64,000 nucleotides of DNA from Pieris napi (Eukaryota; Arthropoda; Insecta; Lepidoptera; Pieridae). Position 1 is the first letter of the stretch, and each line of letters begins with the position of its first letter. The stretch spans positions 5,518,001 to 5,582,000 of the forward strand of contig NC_062245.1 in assembly GCF_905475465.1 (NCBI RefSeq), written 5' to 3'. Below are positions 55,899 through 64,000 of the stretch, piece after piece. Below the pieces are notes generated by a model, which was not told where the DNA came from, did no database searches, and saw only the letters and a program-made list of their open reading frames with translations. A program made the translations under genes and the position numbers.

Positions 55899-57883
55899 GT
55901 AAAAGTTTTGACAAAACGCCTTGAAAAGATATATATATATAGATATATTGTCTTATCAAAATCCATTCAAATAACGCCTTTACGCTTGAACGACGCTAAA
56001 GGATTTGTGGTCATAGTCTGAGATGGCAATAAATCGTAGCCGACAATATTGCATTTTTAAAAGGCCAATATTTTACTTAGTTCATATAGCGTAATCTTGA
56101 CATAGATATAACGTTAAATATAAAATACAGTTATTATATAAAGACTTCGTACTATAATAGCAAATAAGAATTACGCTCGCATATTTCTCAATTGTTTATT
56201 TAAACATTATTTAACGAATTATTCCGTCACCGCTAAGCAGATATTTAATGAAAAATTAATCAATCAACAATAAGTTCGAAATGTATGAAAAATATGTTTA
56301 TATTTTATTCTTTCATTTATACCCCCACCAAATATAATTGTATAAATGTATTTTTCTTTGTTACATTTTAAAGCGCTTTGGAATATTTGTTCAATTTATA
56401 TAACTATCGACCGTCGCTCAAATAGTCAATCTGAAATCTTTCAAACAATTCTCAACCTTCTAAAATACATTTCCTATGTATTATATATTGGAATCGGTAA
56501 ATATTCAGTGTCGAATCTTGTGGCGAGATGCCAATGCTGAGCGGGCAATTCACATTTGCCAATACTGCAGATATGAATAAAACAAAAAGGAATAGATCAT
56601 CATTACATTTCTTAATGTATATTTAATAAATAGAGATTCGCTAAAACTTTATATGGACCAGTGAGAGAATACTTTCAAATTTAAATTAAGTTGTTTTTTT
56701 CTATTTTATTTTATAATGTTACACGGTTTAATTTGTATATGTATTATCTACCGAGGCATTGTGACTAATCTACGCATTCTTTATCATCCACTACGTTGTG
56801 TATATAAAAACCAATGGTAATTGCTACGTGGCGTATACCTACAACTAGAGTGACGAGCATTTTATCTACGACTAATTCACAAAGCTTACTCAAATTCAAA
56901 CTTACAATAGCAAATTCAAGTTAAACAGAAAATAGCAGATAGACAGAACAAACCAAAAAGCCGTTTGGATTGACGCGTTTCTTCCGTAAAATATCTTGTC
57001 TCTTGCGATCGATTCCAAATATCATAGAAGGTAACTTTTGTATACTTATGAACGTCAAAAACTATGTTAATTTTACAATTCCTCAAATCAAGATCAATCT
57101 TATGGCAAGAAACTCTCCGCCACTCATTTTAATCGCTAAGTATTTGTCTTCCTTTACACAAACACGAAAGAATTTTATTCATAATATCATTATACCAAAC
57201 GGAAATTATCCTTTCAAAAACAATTTTCACCAAAAATACCCCAACTATTTCGTGTTAGTAAATGGACTATATCATACGGTTTAATGCCAATAGATAAAAG
57301 TACGTGTTACTTTATTAGTTTTGCTTTATACTGACCGCAACTTGTAGAATACACATTTGTACCATATTCGTTTATATAAGGATTCTTTATTCTATGTAAC
57401 ATGTGTCACGCTCGTATAAGCCAGCTCCTATAGTAATTTTCATCAATGCAACATTTTATGTTAAGAGCAAATGAATAGTTGAAAAATATGTAAAACAAGA
57501 TCTTTAATGTAGTGATTAAATATATGGCTATCCCTCCCAAAACATTCTAAATTAATAACGACAGGTTATTTACCTACAAGGAGATAATGAGGCCAGATTA
57601 AAATAATCATCAAAATGCAGTTAATCTTGTTAAAACACCTTTTATTATTATAATTTTACATAAACCTATCTCCGAAGCGTTATAATTACTTAAACTTGTT
57701 ATTGCAAAAAATTAAAAAGCTTATGAAGGTAAGAGTGAAGAAGAGAAGAAGAACTATTATTTTAATGTTTACTATTCCTAATAACGTAACAAGCGTAAGT
57801 TTGCGCCAACAAAAAAGAAGATTTATGTCAAATAAAAAGCACATTAACAAAGTTGCGCTTTAACACCATAGAACTGGGTTAAA

Positions 57884-58090
57884 ATGTCGCCAACAAAGGC
57901 AATTTTGTTGAAGTATGTGATAATTATATCATTATACACTGGCGTGCACATAATGAGAGGCGATATTCGACTCTATTGTAATTTTTTTCTGGAATATTTT
58001 TTTTTATATAGGTACATGTGTTCTCACTGCGGCAATAAGAAAAAAAGAGGCAAAAAATCTACAGGGCAGGTAACAAATGGCCAATCCTAG
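57884..58090 (+). CDS. Small ORF, unidentified
   Basis: ATG-started ORF of 68 codons in the Ly6-like intron, antisense to that gene. It starts MSPTKAILLKYVIIISLYTG, a signal-peptide-like N-terminus, and ends with CSHCGNKKKRGKKSTGQ, a CxxC and a basic run. The middle is T-rich and coding quality is poor. A possible donor (GGGCAG/GTAAC) lies near its end. I recognise no family; it is probably chance. Confidence 0.15.
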   Translation: MSPTKAILLKYVIIISLYTGVHIMRGDIRLYCNFFLEYFFLYRYMCSHCGNKKKRGKKSTGQVTNGQS

Positions 58091-58584
58091 TTTTTTTTTA
58101 AGTTTAACATTATACTGTTAGCGTTCTCTAAAGATTAATCGTGTTTGTTTGATAAGAATAATAATAATAATAAGTAACATTTATGTTCTATAGGAATTCA
58201 ACGTTTTATTAATCATAATACAATTTTATAGTTACTAGGGTCATCTGCCCCGGAATTACCCTAATAGAAAATAAAATTCCATCATCTCATTAAATCCTCA
58301 CGCTCGTTTATTCCAAGATTCTAACATTACGGTGTCATCTTATCCTTTGAACTTTGGCGATGTATTAGAGTTACATTACTATGTTTTATATTCATACTTC
58401 TGTATTTATATACAGTAGAAAGAATATAAAAAAATGAAACAATTTAAATTAATTCATGATTATTTAAGTAAATATAAATACAACTAGTTGGGTACTGTAG
58501 TCACTGCAACATGCATGTATGTGCCTTGTGATTAAATAATCATACCTCAAAGATTTTGCATAAAAAATGGTAACATTATTGATA

Positions 58585-58815
58585 ACTAAATGACCCGGTG
58601 AACATCGTATCACCTACATATATTGGTGTCTTAACTTTAACACAACATTTTCAAAACTCAACAAAGACATCGGAGTAGATGTAGTATGGAGGTACTACAG
58701 CTTTAAAACACCAATTTCTGAAGGCATCTACAAATACATAGCAAAGAAGTGTCAATTTTTTGTTTTCCAGAGTTATATAACATTATTTAAGGTTACATAA
58801 CATTATATATATTAA
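58585..58815 (-). mobile_element. Helitron 3' fragment
   Basis: The plus strand starts CTAAATGACCCGGTGAACAT, the complement of a Helitron end like that at 5896, then diverges. The 5' terminus is not found. Confidence 0.5.
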
Positions 58816-59393
58816 GTTAATAATTAGAAGCTCAACCAAATGTTTACAATTATCCCACACTTGAAGCCCTTAAGTTTTTCCCACACACATAAATTGTTTC
58901 CGATAATGTCCAAAAGGTCGACTACACTATATTAAGTGTCACTTAGATTTAAGAACCCTTAAATAAGCCATGTTAGTTTTTTGGTAGCGTCGCAACCCTA
59001 ATTTTATGTTACTTATAAGCTCATATTTTAAACGACTAAAGCTTCAAACAAAGAGTTTCATTTAACATATATTAACATCCCTACAACAACCGCCTCCGGA
59101 CTTGACTTTTATTGGAAAATTCAATTGTTGTTACTAGTATTTTTCTTTATTTCTTATTTATGTTTCCCACTGTTAAAACCTTCCACCGTTTTATATTGTT
59201 TTTATAAGAATCAAATGCGTTTACGGAAAATATTCGTAAGAAAAATTGTAAGAAGTTTTAAAGATTTTTGGTGATATTCGAGTTTGTATACTAGTTCATA
59301 ATTTAACATTATTATTTAATATTATGATATTATGAAACGGAAATATCTATTTTAATGGATATTTTATATAATTCAATACTTTCCAACACATAA

Positions 59394-59568
59394 ACCAATG
59401 GCGTTATAACCTTTTAGGTATGGACATCAGAATTCTGTGTCTTATTTATGAATATTCGTTTTTTTATAGACGAGTAGGCGATCAGCCATCTACGCCTTTT
59501 CCCTCACGATAGTTTCCTTCACCGAGCTAGCGAATGTCAAATACGCACAAAGTCCATTGGTGCACACT
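59394..59568 (-). mobile_element. tRNA-derived SINE, family A, truncated
   Basis: Tail and body (ATGGCGTTATAACCTTTTAG to the complement of GTGCACCAATGGACTTTGTG). The tRNA-like head is missing, replaced at 59569 by Helitron-like sequence. Confidence 0.7.
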
Positions 59569-59593
59569 GCACAGGACAACGTCTCTTAATCTT

Positions 59594-59795
59594 TCTATAT
59601 ATAATTCTTCTGTGAGTGTGTATGTCACTGAACTTCTCTCAAACGACTGGACCGATTTTGATGAAATTTGGGGATCTGGGAATGGTTTAGATTCACAAAT
59701 CAGCCCGCCAGATGGCGCTGCAGTCGGTACTTTCATACTTTGCTTTACTAATTGCTTGAAAAATCATGCAGGACAACGTCTGTCGGGTCCACTAG
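59594..59795 (+). mobile_element. Non-autonomous Helitron
   Basis: From TCTATATATAATTCTTCTGT to ACGTCTGTCGGGTCCACTAG, about 200 bp. The next Helitron begins directly at its 3' end. The bases just before it (GGACAACGTCT at 59574-59584) copy its own 3' subterminal motif. Confidence 0.8.
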
Positions 59796-60179
59796 TATAT
59801 ATATATAAATGAATTGCTGTTCGTTAGTCTCGCTAAAACTCGCCAACGGCTGGACCAATTTGGCTAATTATGATCTTAAAATATTTGTGGAAGATCAGGG
59901 AAGGTTTAAACGATGGGAAACGTAAATAATAATTAAAGAAAAATACTAAAAACGACAATTGAATTTCCCAATACAAACGGATCTTAGATGGGAAATTGGA
60001 CGTCTTTTTAGAAATAAAAAATTGTCACTTGGTTGTCATTTCCATATTTGTAGATTCTTTCAAAAATATGTGTTTCATAGTATTAGTATGTAGTCTCCTA
60101 TATGAAGGCCTCTTTGGTCTGTTTCAAAAGTTTTGACACAAATATATGTTGGTGAAACAAAGTTCACGGGGTCATCTAG
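59796..60179 (+). mobile_element. Non-autonomous Helitron, abutting the previous one
   Basis: Starts in TATATATATATAAATGAATTG and ends GTTCACGGGGTCATCTAG with T after. Its body matches 13577-13725 and the reverse of 5896-6209. It ends 108 bp from the Ly6-like exon at 60288. Confidence 0.8.
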
Positions 60180-60287
60180 TTTTAAATAATAATTATACTA
60201 TTCCCAATTATTCGCAAAGAACGAAAAATGTGGTTATTTAATAACAATGTATATACGTAGAAGTACTGATATGATGAACATAATTAC

Positions 60288-60345
60288 CTTTCTCGTCGCA
60301 CGTCTCCACACAATCTCGAACCACGGTCAATTCGCTGACATATTT
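60288..60345 (-). CDS. Ly6/uPAR-like GPI-anchored protein, internal exon
   Basis: 58-bp exon with acceptor CTTTTGTTTCAG and donor AAAG/GTAATT. It encodes KYVSELTVVRDCVETCDEK and one base of the next codon. The V-x-R-x-C-V-x-x-C segment is the usual middle of an insect Ly6 domain, and the phase fits the exon at 49487-49602, giving a contiguous Ly6 C-terminal half with cysteine order C, C, CC, CN. It enters in phase 0. The signal peptide and first finger (the C-Y-x-C region) were not found between 60.35 and 64 kb and may lie beyond the window. Confidence 0.75.
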
Positions 60346-61239
60346 CTGAAACAAAAGAATTGTTCTTATTTTAAATATTTACGAGCTTTGAGCCTTGTAA
60401 AGTGTTTCCGTAGCAAAACTAAACGTTACTTCCTTTTAGAATGTTGCCCTTATCTTTAAAACTTACGTACTAAGTTACGATCATTGTGTAGTTGTTTCTT
60501 TATAAACGTACTTCAAATCTAGTCTAGGCAGTCGTATACAATAGAAAAAATAAATGGCAGTAATCGCTAGGCCCCAATGAAGAGTACATGAAACAAGGTA
60601 ATATTACACGCTTCCAAAAATATACCTTCTAGGGGAACCGACGTGCCTTTTGATCTTATTATAATGCTTAATAGCGCATGCGCAATAACAAGTACAGGTA
60701 TGTTTCTAGAATTAGAGTATTTCACTATTTAATCAGTTGCTAATGTTTGAAGTAGACCATAGACAAAAAAATTAACTTATCGGAGCTTTGAAACTTCGTT
60801 CCGAGCACATTCCATTGAATAAGAATATCATAAGAATAATAATTAACATCTTTTCTGCTGACGTTCATAAGTAACCAAGTATGGTTACCATGAATATAGT
60901 TAGTTTGTGTTTGAGTCTATGGTTAGACAATGTACTCTTAATGTTCACATGTTGTCACTCGTTACGGAGTGTACTCTATGGCTATTAAAAAATAGTTGAT
61001 TTTGAGTTTGGATCAAACATGGTGTTCCAATACTTTTAAAGTTAGTTATTTCTCTTTAATAACTCGTACATACTTACATCTTATATGAACCAACAATACA
61101 TTTAAAATAGAAACGGTCTACATTGGGTAACACAGGAAAAATATTAAACTGTAAACATTAAAGAAATACAGAAAAATATTGTCATTCTCACCCACGGCCG
61201 GCCCTCATTGAGTAACACACAACAATAATTAATATTTGG
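60346..61239. other. No gene recognised (probable Ly6-like intron)
   Basis: Searched for a further minus-strand Ly6 exon; none convincing. Confidence 0.4.
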
Positions 61240-61866
61240 TTGGTCCGTTGGTCCACAGCTTTCTCAAGAAGGTTTTTTGGTTTTATGGGCTGTCACCTAT
61301 ATAACAAGATAAACAGGTTGATCAACATATATCCGCTTACTAAATATGAGTGTAAAAAAGCTACAGTCAAATGGCTTAAAAATCTAGACTACGAGGGGAC
61401 TGAGAAGTTGTTAGTAGTCCTCAGCTAATACCTAACACTAACACGTTATGTATACGAGTACATAGGTACACTATCACCCAGGCTCATATATGCTTCACTA
61501 AGACATATATACACTAAGTCATAAATTCACTAACACATACATACATTAACACTTACATACACTAAACCATACATGCACCATCACATACACCCACTTAAAT
61601 GTGAGTATATTTGTAATATTTGTAATAGTTTCTCGATCAAATTGATGTACCTACTTAAATTCCATTCGGTCCGGATGCGGAGGGACTGGCAATCTGTAAT
61701 ACAGGTATCCTAGTACAGTCGCCAGTCTCTCACACAGATTTTGCCTGTTAATGCTGAAATTTGTATTTTGTGTCTGTATTTTTTTTTTTTTTTTTTTTGT
61801 GTGAGAGAAAACAAATAAATATTTTATTATTATTATTATTATATATAATTAAAGAAATACTTTGTA
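61240..61866 (+). pseudogene. CR1-group LINE, 5'-truncated 3' end
   Basis: The last ~50 codons of an ORF2: CHLYNKINRLINIYPLTKYE then VKWLKNLDYEGTEKLL, stop near 61426-61428, aligning with the end of the 993-residue ORF at 40.1 kb (SANLYNKLNKELNLYNMNKY). Then a CA-rich UTR, paired stems CTGGC/GCCAG (61686-61690 with 61721-61725) and TCTCTCACAC/GTGTGAGAGA (61726-61735 with 61799-61808), a run of 20 T at 61779-61798, and a terminal AATAAATATTTTATTATTAT tail. The exact 5' truncation point (between 61240 and 61285) is not clear. Confidence 0.75.
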
Positions 61867-61917
61867 AAATATTATGTCCTTGTGTATGAGGTTGTGTAAG
61901 GAAAAAAATGTGGAGCT

Positions 61918-62097
61918 TTTAAGCCTGGGCTACAGATTTTTCTGTGTCGTCATCATTTGTTTTTTCTCATAACTGATCACTGATTAGTAGATTTCTTTAC
62001 CGTACGAGGGGATCTTAAATGCGCACAAAGACAGTAAGTGCATGTGTGCACGGCCGGAGTTCAAACCTACGACTTCAGGGATGAGAGTCGCAAGCTG
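61918..62097 (-). mobile_element. tRNA-derived SINE, family A, decayed
   Basis: Complements of the body (AAGCCTGGGCTACAG) and of the B box region (GGAGTTCAAACCTACGACTT with CAGGGATGAGAGTCG). Confidence 0.65.
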
Positions 62098-62280
62098 GTA
62101 TTATGTATTTTTTTCCGTTTAAAAATAGTTAGTGGTAGGAGATACAATATACATACCGATACAAATCCATACTCATATAATCATAGTTAAAGTGCAAATA
62201 TACCTAAAGTATAGTAGATACAGGTGTTGTGGAAATATTTCTAGAATAATTACAATAGGATATCATAAACGAGGCTAGAG

Positions 62281-62530
62281 CAGTGACTTTCAACCCTGAG
62301 GTCGTGCGTTCGAATCTTAGCTGTGCACCAATGGATTTTTCTTTCTATGTGTGAAAATTACACTTGCTTCGGTGAAGACAAATATCGTGACGAAACCAGC
62401 ATGTCTAAAATACCTAAACTCTAGAACGTGCCTGGCACAGATGGCGAATCACCTACTTACAAGAATAGAATTAATTAAAAAAACTATTGTAATTTGCTGT
62501 CAAGACCCGCAAAGGTTGTAGCGCCACTGG
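62281..62530 (+). mobile_element. tRNA-derived SINE, family A, diverged
   Basis: Lacks the A-box end. Retains CCCTGAGGTCGTGCGTTCGA, CACCAATGGATTTTTCTTTC and GGTTGTAGCGCCACTGG. Confidence 0.7.
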
Positions 62531-64000
62531 AATATAATATATTCTAGGCTAATTAAGTTAAGTATCAAAATCCTGAAATAAGTCAAGAACTTAAAGTGTA
62601 GGGTAGCCATGTGTTCTATTTTCACCGAATAATTGGGAAACTTTAGCTAGCTAACTTAGCTCGTTTAGACGAGAGCCCTTCACTGGTAACTTAAAGCACA
62701 TTCTAAATCCATCAAACCTTGTTGTACTGAGGTTTATTTAAGAGCCTTCTGGTTGACTGTTTTGTATCACACTGTGATACTTTTTGACATTCAACACCTT
62801 TTGTCTTCAGTCACCGTGATAGCGCACGCTGTAAAGCACGCGAAACGTCTGATTTTTTATATATAATAATACATAACTTCAATCCGGTAAATAAGTGTTT
62901 TCTTTAAATGTGTAAAAGTTATATTAATAAAAGACAATACTATTTAAGAATTTATTCTCACTAAAGTTCATTTGAAAATCCGACCTCTTAAAGGGAAATT
63001 TAGGGAAGAGGGTCATTGAAAACGTTAAAGAATAAACTTACCAGGCCAGGACTCGTAAATAGATAACCTCAAGGATTACTCAATTTAATAAGCTTCCTTT
63101 TTCAGGGTCCTTTGTAATGTATGCAAATGAGAAGGTATACTTAATTATTTCATGGTAGGGTCGCGGCGTGTTTAGAATTAATTTATAAATTAACTACAGT
63201 GTTACACTTTATTGTGAGAAAGTGAAAAGATTATTAATATACTTTCCTTTGATATTCGTATTCGACGGGGCTAAGTTTTATCAACAAAGTACACAAAAAC
63301 ACGTTCAATTGTTTCTCGGCTATTTGAAGTCAACTAAAAATATAATAATGTCTAAGTCTTAGTTACAAGATAACTAACATCCACAATAAATTATTTTGTG
63401 GGAAGAAAATATAAATCCTGACAAAGTAGTAGCACCTCAAATTATTAAATTTGTGACATTCGTTGCTTTGATGTTATCTAAATAAAATACTATTAATGAG
63501 TTACGTACGTAGAGGCTCCACGATAGATTTATGAGATTTTTTAAACATTTTATTTTTATTTTTAAGATAAAAACAGTTGTTATTTCTGTTATCTAAAACT
63601 ACAATACTGACAAATTTCACAAATAACAAAGTTCTTCGCTTTAGCAAATTTTTTTTAACAAGTACTGCTTAAACAAAAATAAACAATGATAACAAAACTA
63701 AGGTGTTTAATCTTGGTGCCTCAAAGACATATTATTGTTTCATTTGTATTTTATAAGTGTGATATCCCGTAGGGACCAGAATATGGCCAGATTAAGACAA
63801 AAACAGCTTAATGCACTCCCAGGAACGGAATGAATTATGAAGATACCTATCAAAATTTAGTTTTTATGTCTGAGTTGAAATAATGTCAATTGCGCAGTGG
63901 CTGTCATAGACTCGCTTTATGCCACGTGAAGTTGCATTACCAGAGTAATTTATTACCAAATTACAAGGTTACTTAACAGTAAAAGCTTTTATTTTCGGTT
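62531..64000. other. No gene recognised
   Basis: AT-rich. A strong donor-like GTAAGT occurs on the minus strand at about 63040 (CCTG/GTAAGTTT), but the preceding frames lack a Ly6-like cysteine pattern. Confidence 0.4.

Larger units (their letters stand above)
49603..60287 (-). other. Intron of the Ly6-like gene (10.7 kb, transposon-filled)
   Basis: Bounded on the minus strand by donor AAAG/GTAATT at 60288/60287 and acceptor TTTACAG at 49603. The exon phases match (one base plus two). It contains a Tc1/IS630-like element, a SINE, a CATA microsatellite, a LINE tail, four Helitrons or fragments, a 201-bp perfect inverted repeat and two LINE coding fragments. Unassigned stretches over 300 bases (50.52-50.95, 52.33-53.42, 55.91-58.58 and 58.82-59.39 kb) are AT-rich with nothing recognisable. 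Confidence 0.7.

Noticed and set aside
57884..58090. Possible intron (57978-58011) inside the small ORF at 57.9 kb.
   Set aside because: 34 bp is too short for a normal insect intron, and the ORF is open without it.
61190..61260. Minus-strand segment with CC and a GTGAGA donor, considered as the upstream Ly6 exon.
   Set aside because: The cysteine spacing does not match the C-Y-x-C start of Ly6 domains, and the phase to the exon at 60345 could not be satisfied.
63025..63130. Strong GTAAGT donor on the minus strand, considered as the end of an earlier Ly6 exon.
   Set aside because: The phase-0 frame required by the exon at 60345 has a stop seven codons upstream, and no cysteines are present.
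1..64000. CRISPR arrays, operons or prokaryotic defence systems.
   Set aside because: No regularly spaced direct repeats or bacterial gene structure; introns, SINEs, Helitrons and LTR/LINE elements show this is animal DNA.

Overview
The window looks like gene-poor, AT-rich insect chromatin, most likely from a moth or butterfly. The pointers are Helitrons of the Lep1 type (5' TC and A/T-rich start, 3' end CGGGTC-like followed by CTAG), a BEL/Pao LTR retrotransposon, Jockey-type and CR1-type LINE remnants, tRNA-derived SINEs with RNA polymerase III boxes, and many short inverted-repeat DNA transposons. No bacterial-style gene organisation is present. The species call is inference from repeat families.

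Layout. 1-12 kb: LINE tails, a CAG-flanked MITE family, two Helitrons and two SINEs in otherwise featureless AT-rich DNA. 12.7-17.6 kb: a cluster of inverted-repeat DNA transposons (a MITE with two poly-G runs, a Harbinger-like foldback, and a 1.37-kb foldback with a TTA-flanked MITE inside). 19.4-25.7 kb: a complete BEL/Pao retrotransposon with 563-bp LTRs that look identical and a 5-bp target duplication, but a pol frame broken by one step. 26-35 kb: MITEs, SINEs, a 1.57-kb foldback, Helitrons and a dispersed 5S rRNA pseudogene. 37.2-40.6 kb: a CR1-group LINE with an uninterrupted 993-codon endonuclease-reverse transcriptase ORF. 41-49 kb: scattered repeats, then about 5.5 kb with nothing recognisable.

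49.5-60.3 kb, minus strand: the only convincing host gene, two 3' exons of a Ly6/uPAR-like GPI-anchored protein, separated by a 10.7-kb intron. That intron holds a TA-flanked Tc1/IS630-like element with a two-exon helix-turn-helix ORF, a LINE tail, a SINE, Helitrons, LINE fragments and a perfect 201-bp inverted repeat. The 5' exons of the gene are not recognised and may lie beyond 64 kb.

The most interesting points are the perfect inverted repeat inside a transcribed intron, the small two-exon HTH protein in a non-autonomous transposon, a LINE 3'-end RNA fold supported by compensatory changes between two copies, a MITE family flanked by CAG at all three insertions, and a recent LTR element whose frame break sits on a slippery-type heptamer.
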